DNA of 64,000 nucleotides from Bathynomus jamesi (GCA_023014485.1 JAJOZX010000087.1:1497501-1561500); one strand, 5' to 3'. Numbered from the stretch's first letter, positions 45,273 to 57,600 are shown. Program-made: numbers and translations. Notes: generated from the sequence alone by a model not told the origin.

Positions 45273-46761
45273 ACATATCAAGGTGGGTGTCCACTTGGTT
45301 ATGGACCAAGAAGCGATTTATGCACGCGTCATCGGTTTGCTGATGAGCGAACGCGAACTTGACTCGACCCATGTATTCTCAACAGAGCTTGCGGCATACC
45401 CACCCGCACTGTTCCAACCAGATGGACTAATGAGAACTGCAGCTAATTCCGCATTGAAGCAGAACTTGGGAGTGGAAACATCCTCTCGAACATGGGGTCG
45501 ACCAACAGTTGTTATCATGGATGTGTCAGCTGTTTTGTGGACAGTCGACTGGCCTGCTAGTGGCACAGTTGCTACATTTATCCAAACCTTCAAAGTATGG
45601 CTACCGAAACATCTTTCTCATGCATTTGTAGTACTAGCTTTTGATCGCTACTATGATTTCTCTCCAAATCAAGCACTCGGGCAATGAGAAGCAAGAGCAG
45701 CAGAGTTCACAAGCTGGACCTCAACACCCCATTGGCTACAAGAGACGCTGTTCTCACGTGCACCGCGAACAAGGAGCAACTAAACAGGCTGCTCTGTGAG
45801 CAAATCCTTGCTGACAGTGAGTATCTCGCAACTGTAACCCAAGACCATGAGCTAGTGCTTGCAGGATGGCAGACCATCCCGACTTTCATTGTGCGAGGCA
45901 GGAGTCGAGCAGCATTGGAGCTCTCATCATCTCATGAGGAGGCTGACGTGATAATAACACAACACGCTATCGCACAAGCTGAGAAAGATTTTGATGCCCG
46001 CATCTCCATCATTTGTGATGACACAGACGTGTTTGCCATGCTGACTCACTTCTATGAATTTAAAATCTAGGCTGTCCCATGATTATGGAGTCTCCAGTGC
46101 GTGGCAGAAAATCAGTGGACATCCGAGCAACTGTAACCCAGCACAGACATCATCCCACAAATCCTCAAACTACACACTTTGAGTGGTTGTGACACAGTTG
46201 CAGCAATACATGGCATCGGCAAAGCCACTGCCATTGCCACAGCCAAGAAGGGTCGGAAGCTAGACAAGCTGGGGTCCCTTCATGCATGCTTTGACCATAT
46301 CGAGAAAGAGGCAACAGCGTTCATTGTTGCATGCATGGGGATAAGAAATCTTCATCTCTTACTGAGTGTCGTCAGCGAGTATGAGCCCAGAAGACAGGGA
46401 AGTCGGGAACTGCTGCACCCAAACTATGTTCTCTACCACCAACACCTGAAGCTTTCCATCAAAATGTGCTCAGAGCCCACTACACTGGCGAACTGGCTCG
46501 ATGCACTAAAGTGTGACCCACCACCACTTGATCCTGTGCATTATGGGTGGGAGAGAGACGAAACAAACAGTTGGTGAAGGAGTGTGCTTAGCACCAGATG
46601 AAGTTCTGAAGCTAATCAGATGTGGGTGTGAATCACAATCAGCATGCAGGGGGAGTCGCTGCGGCTGCATGGGACGCGGAATCCCTTGCACAATGTTCTG
46701 TGCATGTGGCAGCGGCTTGGATTGCAACAATCCATTGACCCAAAACGCAAACGAAGAGTAG
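45273..46761 (+). pseudogene. Academ-A C-terminal part: FEN/XPG-type nuclease and CXC Cys-rich domain
   Basis: Frames: 45283-45687 (EAIYARVIGLLMSERELDST, PTVVIMDVSAVLWTVDWP, FVVLAFDRYYDFSP), 45684-46070 (SSHEEADVIITQHA, ISIICDDTDVFAMLTHFY), about 46078-46180 (MIMESPVRGRKSVDIRATV, shifted), 46179-46577 (SGCDTVAAIHGIGKATAIAT), then 46513-46761 (LIRCGCESQSACRGSRCGC, IPCTMFCACGSGLDC). EEAD, DDTD and the GCD...GIGK helix-hairpin are the acidic sites and DNA-binding loop of FEN/XPG nucleases; the final nine Cys resemble a tesmin/TSO1-type CXC domain. Academ transposons are known to encode an XPG-like nuclease and a Cys8 finger, which is why I use that name. Three or more frameshifts; inactive. Confidence 0.7.
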
Positions 46762-46834
46762 ACTGATGATCCTGACGATCCTGACACAACCATGTCTTTT
46801 GATATTTGCCCCCAATAAATGGTTACCAACCGAG

Positions 46835-47403
46835 GACCACGTTGATCGAGGTAGAAGTCAATGTCTTCTTCCTTGTCCTTGCCGGACAGCAGTCGATTCT
46901 TCTTTATATCTTCGACAGCGTCAGATGCTCCGATATCCCACAGCTTGTCCACACTGTCCGAAAACTTCTGCCGTTTTCCTCCGGCGTCAGTTTCTCGTTT
47001 TCTGCTCTTTTGGAGTAAGTGCCACTCTTTCCACAATGCCTCTAGCTTCCGTTCGCAGTTGAGCTTTGTGATTGTTTTAATGCGGGCCATGTTCCAAACT
47101 TTAAGACGTTGTTTACGGTTTCTTTGAATGCGTCTTTCCTGTTAGCAGTGTACTGGATAACACTGAAGAAGTATTGCAAAACCTGCCGTGTTGTTGGCAA
47201 TTTGCTACCACTGATGGAGGACGACGGTTGGCCAACTAAAAAAATTTCCGAGGCCGATCTTAGAGAAGGTAGCGATGTTATTTTCGCCTTTCCTTTTGAT
47301 GACTCTCTATTTGTAGCTTCAAGAGTTCTTCCAGTTATGGTTGCCATCGATTTGTCCATGACAAAGGATGAGGAACTCATACAGAATTTCAAAATGTTAT
47401 GAT
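46835..47403 (-). pseudogene. T-D: 5' fragment of a family T transposase
   Basis: 47392-47042 reads IFLVGQPSSSISGSKLPTTR and QVLQYFFSVIQYT; a frame change near 47080 leads to MARIKTITKLNCERKLEALW, DKLWDIGASDAVEDIKKNR and EEDIDFYLDQR. This matches exon 1 of T-A closely, then stops abruptly near 46835, just past the Academ-A 3' end. The catalytic core is absent. A 3' splice site (TTTTTTTGCAG, AG at 47405-47404) precedes the start, as in the other copies. Confidence 0.8.
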
Positions 47404-47491
47404 CTGCAAAAAAAGAAATAGGTTAGGTACCTGGCACAGGCATAGTGCATTTTCGAATTACCTATATACATTATACATTCCGCCCGGATAT

Positions 47492-47870
47492 GGTGACTCA
47501 TTTTTTTGAAAAGTATAGGTGATCGTGGTTTTTCCCATTATTTGGCACTATACTAGCACATTGGTATTATCTGTATACAGGCACAACCTTTAAATCGTTA
47601 GTCGTATGACATTGGCAGGCACACCAAACGACTTCTCTCATCAAGCGGATTCAGAAAACATCCCTACTTAATGATTTATCTTGATTCAGTAAAAAGTTAA
47701 AAAGTACGCATTTTTAAAAAAAAACTAGTAATTTCAAGGTCGATGCGAGACCCCTAAATATTGATCAATTTTTGTAAAAATGGTACCAATGTGCTAGTAT
47801 AGTGCCAAATAATGGGAAAAACCACGATCACCTATACTTTTAAAAAAAAATTGAAAAGTGGGCCACCCTA
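47492..47870. mobile_element. MITE or fold-back with about 85-base inverted repeats
   Basis: 47492-47575 (TATGGTGACTC..., AAAAGTATAGGTGATCGTGG, CCCATTATTTGGCACTATAC) is inverted at 47785-47870, which ends CCACCCTA. The 60 inner bases are identical by eye. No coding sequence. The TAGGGTGGCCC end resembles the MITE at 9214 and family T termini, and it lies where the left end of T-D would be expected. Confidence 0.75.
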
Positions 47871-49590
47871 TTATACAGGTACTATCTAAGGGGTCGCTCC
47901 ATCATTTGAACGCAGACGATGGTCATCCATCCAACTGCACACAACAAACTCAATGTCGTTTAACCTCGCTAATCTAACGGGAAACGGTATTGCCACGTGG
48001 CCACAGGTAAGCCGGCTGTTTTTAATCATGTAACATGTAACTAATAAGCCTTTATCAAACAAAGGAAATGAAAAGTGATACCCAAGGTAATGAAAATGTG
48101 GAAGCTTATTGAAAATTGACAATATTCCAGTGTTGGGATTGTAAAATTGGGGATTTATAAATAATATAAAATATAGTAAAACTTTGACATAGCTGGAAAA
48201 TATTAGCTAGGTATGATATAAATTTCAAGTAGGCCTCAGGTACATTCCCAGAAAAAGCTACGTGACTGCATCCGAACAGGTCCCAACATGTTCTTACTAT
48301 AACCTGTAACATTTCTTTGTTTAACCAATGAGGTGTGGGAATATCGGTCAAGTGATGCCACACCTCCAGACCCTCAAATCATGTATTCATAAATAATACT
48401 GTTTAATCCTTTCGAGTCTCCTGGGACTTAAAGCATATATGGTACATATTGTTTTACTAGTTAGAAAATTTAAAATCAGTCTTGAAAGGGTTAAATAGTA
48501 CTTAAAGTAAATATAAAAATCATTTAACCTTGTCAAATAGGTAATAAAAGCTAGTTAAATAATATAGAACAGTTAGAAATTTGTAAAACCCATAAGTTAT
48601 TTTGAAAAAAAAATTTAAGTTCCATGATCAAATGGAAAACGAATAAAAGATTGTTTTCTCAATGTGAATGAAAATACGACTTCTTGAGACAAAAGGGAGA
48701 AAGAGAGCGCAGCGCAAATCATTCAGTCAGTGGAGAAGAGTTTGTCATAGAGAGAGGGTCATACACAGTCCATCAGAAGAGCGCATTTTCCCTCCCATGT
48801 CATTTTCATTTTAATATTTCCACTCGAGCCCATGGGAAATGGGGCACACTTTTAAGATGAACTTAAGACAGTAAATTCAATTTAATTCTCCTCTAGGACC
48901 TTCGTAGGGGATACTTTTTTTCCTCGAGCCATAGACCTTATTTAATCACGCGCAAGGCTATATTCCCCATTTCCTTTGGCCTATTTGAATTCCGACCAAG
49001 ACTTATTCACCTTTATTATTTATATGACGTAAGAAATCTAATTTACAGTACTATGTGAAACTTAAGATTTAAATCTTAAAACTTTGTTGTGTTTTATAAT
49101 AACAGTGAAGATTATAATTCTTGTTTAAAATAAGTGATAGAGACACGCTCATAACTATAAAGTAAGTATGAAATAATGTAAAAGTAAAAAATGGTCACTT
49201 AGCTGCAGGTAGTGAAATTGGTTTGGAAAACATCTTCATGTCTGCGTTACCAGACGTGTATATAATATTGTCACACACTCACCCATGAACAGGGCAATGA
49301 TTAATCAATTACAGTGGGAACGTCACCTCGGGAGAAACCCCGAACCCTTTTCCAGAAATTCTTGTATTTATACGAAGCTGAAGAACAGATGTCAGTTTAT
49401 TACATCCAAATGACTTCAGTTTCATATCTAACTCTAATGGCCGATTTTAATTTGATCCTTCGCTGGGCAAAGGCTTTCTAATAAAGAGATACTTCGTGGT
49501 ACCGCGTAATAATGAAGAGAAACCAAATATATATTTACATTTCAGTAACTACAGAGAACTAAATGAGAAGCAGGTATAATTTTCAACAAG

Positions 49591-49591
<1 letters not shown>
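47871..49591. other. No gene recognised
   Basis: AT-rich non-coding sequence. No inverted repeats, RNA genes or protein similarity were seen. Confidence 0.4.

Positions 49592-49661
<70 letters not shown>
49592..49661. repeat. (TA)n microsatellite
   Basis: Uninterrupted TA run shortly before a mariner terminus at 49681. Confidence 0.95.
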
Positions 49662-49665
<4 letters not shown>

Positions 49666-49680
49666 CAGTGTATATATACA

Positions 49681-51053
49681 CAGGGTGTCCGAAAATGAAT
49701 ATACCAAAAATAAAATTGAATAACTTTATTGTTCTTTGAGATGACAACATAAATTTAATATAAGTACATGCAGCAGGCCTGTAAGAATTAGATTGTTTAA
49801 TTTTGTTAAGGTATCATTTACATTGGTTTGATTAATTAATGAACTACATGTCGTCCATCATTTGCTATAATCAATCTAATTCTGCGTTCAAATTCTGAGA
49901 AAATATTTTCCAACACAGCTGTAGAGATGGCTGAGACAGCACCACAAATACGATGTTTCATTTCTTCAATGTTCCTTGGTTTGTTATAATAGACTTTAGT
50001 TTTCAAGAAACCCCCGAGATAAAAATCTAAAGGTGTTAAATCAGGCGAACGAGCAGGCCATTTCAGAGGTCCTCCCTGACCACTCCAACGCTCTGGAAAA
50101 GTTTGGTTTAAAAACGCCTAAACAATTCGAGCAAAGTAGGGTAGTGCTCCATCCTTTTGGAAGAAAGCTCTTTGTAACAAGCAGGGATGGGATTTTCTTG
50201 GAGTTGTGGAATAAAATATTCTCGTAGCATGTTGAGGCACGAATTGCTGGTGAAAATTCGTTCAACAAAAAAAATACGGTCCATAGATACGGGAACGTGA
50301 CATGGCACACCAGACGTTTACTTTAGGGGAATCCTTTCGTGTTCATACAATTCATGGGGATTTTCTTCACCCCATATCTTGCAATTATGACGATTAACTT
50401 TGCCTGATATGTGAAATGTAACCTCGTCACTAAAAAGGAGGTCCAATAAAAAGTGTTTATCTGATTCTACCCTTTCATTTAATTCTTGACATACATTTAC
50501 TCTGGTCTTATAATCCTCTTTCAAAAGTTGACGAACTACCTACATTTTATAACATTTGAACCTTAATTCTTTATGAAGGATATCATAGAGCTTCTCTGGA
50601 TTTTAACTCAGTTGATGCTCTCCTAATTGACGTTTTAGGGCTTCTGGCAGATGCTTCCTTAATTGTATTTGCCCTTGCCTGAGACTTCCTTGGCCTTCCG
50701 GTAGATTTCCCCTTCAGTACAGATCCACTAGACTCAAATTGGTCTACCCATCTTCGTATGCTGTGTCTTTCAGGCGCTGGTTTGTTCATCTCACGTCGGA
50801 AACGCCTTTGGGCTTTAATGATTGAACCACTTTCATGTAAAAATCTCACAATTTTTGCCTTCTCTTGAGGAGTTGTCATTTTATTAAAAACTGGGGTTTC
50901 TTCTAAAACAACAAGAAAACAAAAATTAATATACACTGTATAACAAAACTTATAAGTCTACTGCATGTATTTATCTTCAATTTATGTTGCTATCTCAAAT
51001 AACAAAAAAGTTATTGAACTTTATTTTTGGTATATTCATTTTTGGACACCCTG
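49681..51053 (-). mobile_element. Tc1/mariner-like element with both ends
   Basis: CAGGGTGTCCGAAAATGAAT at 49681, inverted at 51053 (CAGGGTGTCCAAAAATGAAT); repeats continue ATACCAAAAATAAA and AATAACTTT. The minus-strand transposase is broken: MTTPQEKAKIVRFLHESGSI and SIRRWVDQFESSGSV (helix-turn-helix, 50936-50583), LLFSDEVTFHISGKVNRHN (first Asp, 50524-50318), FQKDGALPYFARIV (second Asp), RSPDLTPLDFYLGGFLK (third Asp), IIANDGRHVV. Catalytic residues are present but a TAG and frameshifts interrupt the gene. Confidence 0.85.
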
Positions 51054-51069
51054 GATATATATATATACA

Positions 51070-51667
51070 CAAAGCTGGGCACTTGCGGTATTTTTTGCGG
51101 TACTACTACCGCACTACCAAACCGGTACCGCATAACGCAGTACCGCAAAGGATCGCTGAAAGTACAGCAGTACCGCTACCGCATTCAAATTTCCCGCGGT
51201 ACTTTCCGCGGTACCGACAAACACGACTTTTCAAAAAATTAACACTTTTTTTGAAGTAAACCTTATTACAGGAGTACAGTAAGACGAATGCTGCGTGTGT
51301 TGCATCAGCCTAACTCTAGACACGTTAAGTTTTCGTTCAGAACATGTTACGTTGCCATCCTATCACAACGCCTCAGTGCAGTGCTTGCTTTTGAGCCGGT
51401 TGCACGTGTGTTACATTTCTGTGACAAAGATCGATTTTTAGCCATTATGGCAGAAAGTTCAGGTGCGAAATCGCCGATATGCAATTTCTGAAAATATGTG
51501 CTATTACTTGTGTTGTTCTTGTGTGCAGTACCGCAGTACCGTAGTACCGCGGAACGCACCAGGGGGACCTGAAAAAGTACCGCAGTACCGCGTAACGCAC
51601 TGGGCATGCTGAGGTACCGCAGTACCGCGTAACGCACCCCCAAATTTTGGTACCGCGCCCACCACTG
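51070..51667. mobile_element. Non-autonomous hAT-like element rich in GTACCGC units
   Basis: Ends CAAAGCTGGGCAC and inverted CAGTGGTGGGCGC. Within about 120 bases of each end the unit GTACCGC or GCGGTAC recurs many times (CAGTACCGCGTAACGCA occurs twice near the right end). No transposase remnant. Flanks are (TA)n, so the target duplication cannot be read. The centre (51260-51500) is unique sequence with no gene. Confidence 0.7.
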
Positions 51668-51689
51668 TAATATATATATATATATATAT

Positions 51690-52416
51690 AGGGTGATGCA
51701 CAAATATGTTTCATAAATCGCAGGGTGTATTCTTGAGACAAAAGTAAAGAAAAAAGGACCATATAAACATAAGTCGAGAAACCCGAAGGTTTCCAGCTGT
51801 AGCACGCGACAGAAAATGAAACTCCCAAAGATTTTTTTCATTTTATGCAAATACACTGTGTGATACATTTGCTTCATTAAAGTAAATGTTCGAAATTCTT
51901 TCCTACTTCTTGAATGCATACCTCAGCACGTCGCATCAATGATTGTCTGACACACTCAAAAATTTCTGGAGTATTGCGGATCGTTTCGCAGTTGTCTCGA
52001 ACTCGTTGCCACAATTCATCACGTGTTCAGACTTCTGTAACATAAACTAGGCTTTTTAAATGATCCCACGAGTAGTAATCAAGAGGACTTAAATCTGGTG
52101 ACCGAGGTGGCTACGGGATAAGACCACCGCGCCCTATCCACCTTTCAGGATGCACAGTATCGACATATTCCCTCGTTAAACGGGCTAAATGAGCTGGTGC
52201 ACCATCATGCATGAATCACATTAGTCGTCGCGTTCTGATAGGCAGATCTTCAAGTAGCACTGGCAAAGTCTGTTCATGAAAACGCCTATTTTTCTGTCTC
52301 GTGCTATAGCTCGAAACCTGCAGGTTTCTCGACCTATGTTTATATGGTATTTTTTCTTTACTTTTGTCTCAAGAATACACCCTGCGATTTAGGAAACACA
52401 TTTATACATCACCTTG
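51690..52416 (-). mobile_element. Internally deleted Tc1/mariner with about 95-base inverted repeats
   Basis: Both ends share AGGGTGATGCACAAATATGT-like sequence, then ATCGCAGGGTGTATTCTTGA, GACAAAAGTAAAGAAAAAA and a GTCGAGAAACC block. The interior encodes only the C-terminal transposase on the minus strand: MHDGAPAHLARLTREYVDTV, PERWIGRGGLI, PPRSPDLSPLDYYSWDHLKS, then RRAEVCIQEVGKNFEHLL, with two stops. The first catalytic Asp region is deleted. Confidence 0.8.
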
Positions 52417-52421
52417 TATAT

Positions 52422-52570
52422 TAGGGTTTTGCCAAAAAAAAGTTTTTTTCTTGAAATGCCAGTGGGCTCAGCCTTTATTTAGTGCCTTTTGTTGAAAAAT
52501 TAAGCCATGTGAAATCACAGCCATTAAAAATAAATTTTAGAGGTTGCTCAACGACTCCAAAGTCTGTCAA
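52422..52570 (+). repeat. Solo end resembling the T-C terminus
   Basis: Starts TAGGGTTTTGCC and about 115 bases in has TTTTAGAGGTTGCTCAACGA followed by CTCCAAAG, matching T-C left (TTTAGAGGTTGCCCAAAGAC, about 20653). The spacing is similar. No transposase follows. Confidence 0.5.
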
Positions 52571-53954
52571 GTGAGACTACGATCAGCCCAGTTTTCTTCT
52601 GACGTAATGTTTTACTTATATACATGTCTGTACGTGTTTAATGTTTTTTTTAATTTTTCTGATATGTTAACATTACACTCTCAGACATGTGAAATAAATT
52701 AGTCATAATTATTTGACAGTCACGAGAATAGCGCATGAAATGAAAAGAAAGAGGCTCTAAAAATCGGATAAAATTAAAATTAAAATCCTTTTTTGTTCAA
52801 AATACAGTATAGAGAGAAAACTGATACAATTTTAATATAAAGGACATAAAATTTTAAGTGCTCCATATAAAGAACTGCCAAATATGAGGCAATGACCGTC
52901 CTCTGAGTTCAGATGACATAGCGATCCTTAGGTAGTCCGATTCATTTCCATTTCTCCCCTTATTTGTCGTCACGAAGAATTAAGGTTAAACAACACTGAA
53001 CATTATTATATCTCTCTGTACTACAGTTTAAATATTTATAGGCATATAAAGTAAATGTGCTTCTCCTGCAGTTTTGATCTTATTCTAAACATGTGATTAG
53101 CACTTACAATGATGATGCAGCCCAATTATTAAGAATATAATAGAGGATCATTTCCTTTCAATGATTATGAATATTTTTAAAATTATTTACTCTGTGCATG
53201 ATTTAGAAATTTTCTAACAAAGACAACAGGGTAGGTAACCTTTAATTAAAGGTAAAATGATCTCATTATATAATGATAAAATTAATTTACAACACTGACA
53301 CATGATTGAAACCTACGTGGGAAAAGTTTAATACAGTATGAAGTGAAAGTTATAAATTCCGTGTGGGAAAAACTGTATATATTCTGTCAAGTTTATTGAG
53401 AATAAAGTCACCGTCCAACTTTTCATTTATTTTTATTCAGTTTTCGGTAGTGACATTTTTTAAAACTGAATTTAAAATGCTGCATTTTAATTTAAAATGT
53501 TAAAATATTTTTTTATTCGCCATGCTCGTCTTGCAGCTGGAATACAAAGTTTTGTCTATACAGTGAATCACAATTTGGTCGTTTTTGATAGAAGTATTAT
53601 TTTATTTCATTTGGTACCAAAACCATTCATACCACAAATACATCCACATTCGACAGGAGGGATGAACCACGCTGGAAATTACATCTGGCGCGACGGATTA
53701 TTATGTTGTTGCAGAAATTACTGTAAAAAATGTCTCTTTTGATGAAATGCAAGTATTTATAAGAAATGCGGCAGGGGTTCTTGTTTTAGAGTTTTGGTCA
53801 TCTTTCATTTCCGTGCGGAGTTATTAGAACGGCAAAAGTCCTCTTTAATTAAAAATGTTTGTTGATTTCCAATTCTACATATTTTTGGTGGTAATTATTA
53901 AAGAATAAAGAGATTAATTTGTATAAAACTGTCTTGCCTGTTTTTCATTGCTGA
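52571..53954. other. No gene recognised
   Basis: AT-rich non-coding sequence; the frame at 53497-53742 has no recognisable motif. Confidence 0.4.
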
Positions 53955-54110
53955 ACCTTCCGTCGGTCGGCTGGTTGGAGAATGGACTCAGACTGCGTGC
54001 GAAAGCTCTGGTTCGATTCCCACCTTCTCCGCGGTTGTTGTTGAGCCTGCCACTTAGTTTGTAATTTCTCGTGTGGAAAAATAGGGTTTCGGGATATTAT
54101 CTTTTTTTTT
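53955..54110 (+). repeat. tRNA-related SINE
   Basis: GGCTGGTTGGAGAATGGACT (A-box region), then CTCTGGTTCGATTCCCACC containing a perfect B box, about 35 bases later. A body and a T-rich tract at 54103-54111 follow. The anticodon arm is not convincing enough to name the parent tRNA. Confidence 0.55.
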
Positions 54111-54679
54111 TAACCCTTATTTGACTTACAAAAGCAAGAGGAATCTCAATTTTTTTTCTTAATTCTAAAGGGAAAATGAAGGTATTCCAAGTGAAAGGAG
54201 TTTGGGAACGTAAGTCCAAATTAAAATTACCAAATTAAAAATTACATTTATATGAAGAGAAATTTTAATGAAATTTAATACTGTTCATATCAAACAATTT
54301 CTCTTTATTTTACGTGTAGAGAGATTAATGTAAAAGATTTAACTTTTGTCATTAAAAAATACACAAAAATTACATCAAATCAAATTATTTTTCTTTTTGT
54401 TTAAAATAAACAATTACTTTCAACATAAAGAAAACTACTTTCAATTTCAATGTCACTAAATGGTTTCGTGAAAAGAACTCGTTAAAAAAACTATTCAGCA
54501 GAATACTGCTAAATACTTTTGCCATTAACTGTACAATATCAAATTCAAAATATTGAAACTTTAAACGAATATGGATTTAGTCAACAAAAATATCTGAAAA
54601 TTGAAATAAATAATTCGTTTAAAATAAAATAAAAATATATTTTTATTTATTTTAATCACTACAAATTTGGTGGATAATG
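54111..54679. other. No gene recognised
   Basis: AT-rich sequence between the SINE and the long LINE. Confidence 0.4.
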
Positions 54680-57600
54680 CAAATTCTACCATCTGGTCAT
54701 TTGCAAGTCCTACGCAACATATGGAACCTGCCAGTATGGGAGAAAATGCTACTACCATCATCTCCTGATAAGTTCAAAGGACAAAGAACAAGGTTGAAAT
54801 GACAACAGAAGGAATGTGACGAAAAAAATATGTACCTAAATAGCCAACAAAACACAAATAGCACACAAAATTTTTTCAACATCTCGGACACAATGCGGCT
54901 GCAAAGTCTCATTCAACACGTGCAGCTTACACAGCTGGGAACCCTCGAGCCGGACCGCTACATGGCAACAAGCTACCAGAATAGGTAGGTGGGAACGGAT
55001 CCATCTCGGAGGACCACAAGGCCACAAAACAGGCGATACCAAAGGACAACGAACTTAAAATGCACAAGGGGTAATGCAAAACAAAGAACATAAACATTGT
55101 CCTGGCAAATATTCACGGAATAAAACCGAACAATTCTTTAAACAAAGTTTCGTACCTGAAAGGTTTTATAGACGAAACTAGGGCGGACATCGCATGCCTC
55201 ACTGAAACACATCTTAAAGATTGCCAAGGAAACTGCGATAACTGCAAACAATGTATCGATAAGAAAGAATTGCATATCAGTGGATTCAACTTACTAAAAG
55301 CGGATAGAACAGCGAGACGTAAAGGTGGATGTGCTATTTATATACATGAGAGGCATATGGCAGAGACGGTAATAAGTAAATCCAACAGCTTCGTGGAAAC
55401 CCTTGCAGTGAAAATAGAGAAACTAAACTTGGTACTGATAGTCATCTATAGACCTTCAAACTCTCCAAATGAAAAATTTTAGGATGCCATTGATGATATC
55501 AGAACCCTAATAAAGTCCCTAAACTCTCCATCCCGTAATATAATACCCTGCGGTGATTTTAATTTCTCATTTATAAAATACAAAAAGGTGGGTAGAAATA
55601 TATTTATACAGCAAGATAAGGGGGGCACAAGAGAGGACCAGGAGCAAGCAAAAATGTTGATGGCTCTCACAAACGAGTTTATGCTGACACAGGAGATAAT
55701 AGAAAATATCAGGAAAAATAACTGCCCAGATCTGGTATTCACAAACAACACGAACTTGATTGCCGATATAAAAATAACCCACACTATTATCTCAGACCAC
55801 AATATAATCGAGTTATCAACAAATTTGGCGATAACTTTAAAAGACAATGCACATACGGAAGGAAGAAGCAAATTTGGGGCTTCTAACTTAAACTCCAAGA
55901 CCATAAATTGAGAAGAAATCAGATCACACATGGCCCAAATTGAGTGGAGAACAGTTTTAGAGAATAAAAAAACTGAGGAAATGCTAACAACCTTGGAAGA
56001 AAAGACGTTGAGAATTTTGGAAAAATATGGAAAGAGAAACTGGCTAGAGAAGCAAAAGAGAAGAATATTCCGCAAAAGAAAGAGAGTAGCGACGAAGTTA
56101 GCAAATTGCGGAGACAACAATGCCAGGAGAGTAATACAAGAAAAACTGGAGAGTACCGATAGGGAAATACAAACTCTGATAAAGGGCCATACAGAGAGGG
56201 AAGAGGAAAAGGCGGTAAAAGCAATAAGCGAAAATCTAAAATACTTCTACAGTTATGCGGAGAGGAAAACAAAAACGCGAGCTACTATCGGGCCCTAAAG
56301 GAGAGGAAATAATGAACTAACAAACTATCTGAAAGAAATATCTGAAACATTGAGAGCCCAGTATGAATCAGTCCTCAGTACCCCAAAAAGTGACAAAGCG
56401 AACCTGACATGCAGTCTTCGAAGAGAAATTGCAAGGAGAATGTATAACAGACTTTGATTTTACCCCCGATGATGTAGCGAGAGCTACAGGACAGATGAAA
56501 TCACATTCAGCTGCAGGTCCGGACAAATGGAATGCACTATTAATTAAAAACTGTAAAAATGAAATTGCTACACCCTTATACTGGATATGGAGAAGATCCC
56601 TAGACACTGGGGAAATACAGAGCATCTTGAAAAGAGCAAACATTGTCCCTATATATAAAGGCGGGGATGGATCTCAAGCAAAAAACTACAGACCAGTGTC
56701 AATGACGTCCCACCTCATCAAAATATTTGAAAGAATAGTCAGAGAGAAAATCTAAGACTTGGAGACACTGGAAAAATTCAACGAAAATCAGCACAGGTTC
56801 CGATCGGGAAGATCATGCCTATCACAACTTATAGAGCATTATAACAATATCCTAGATGCACTTGAAGGTAATGAAAACTATGATGTCATATACACGGATT
56901 TTGCTAAAGCTTTCGACAAGTGCGATCATGGTGTAATAGCACATAAAACGAAACATATGAGAATAACAGGCAATGTGGGAAAATGGATCTACAACTTCCT
57001 CAGAGAACGGTGGTCAAAATTCAAGATGTATCATCATCAGAATCAGAAGTACGCAGCTCAGTACCACAAGGTACAGTGCTAGCCCCACTCCTGTACATTA
57101 TCATGCTGACAGACATAAACATGGGCATAAACAGTGGAGTTAACAGCAACAGTATAGTAACATCATTTGCGGCCGATACAAAGATCAGCAGAAAAATCAG
57201 CGATGCAAATGAAGTGGAGGCCTTGCAGAGGGGCACAAACAAAATATACACATGGTCAGAAGACAACAATATGACATTTAACACCGAGAAATTTCAGCTC
57301 TTGAGATATACTAGTAGAAATGAGGAACTTAAACAGATTACATATCATGCTCCAGATAGACAGGAAATTCAGAGAAGCACGAAAGCGATCGACTTCGGGG
57401 GGTAATAATGACCGATGATACCAAATTCGAGACACAAAACCAGATAGCAATAAACAAAGCAAAAAGAGTCGCGGAACAGGTAATAAGAACGTTCAAAAGG
57501 AGGGACAAGACAGTAATGATTCCCCCTGCTGACAACACTGATCATATGAAAACTTGAATACTGCTCAGTTTTGACCCCCCCCCCCTATATATAAAGGGAG

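Noticed and set aside
47886..48363. Two minus-strand frames (78 and 85 aa)
   Set aside because: No motif, no relatives in the window and no supporting splice sites.
53955..54110. Functional tRNA gene
   Set aside because: The B box is perfect but the anticodon arm and acceptor stem are not.
55479..56272. Hydrophobic minus-strand frames opposite LINE 1 (and their mirrors at 61616-62405)
   Set aside because: Antisense shadows of the endonuclease and linker coding sequence.
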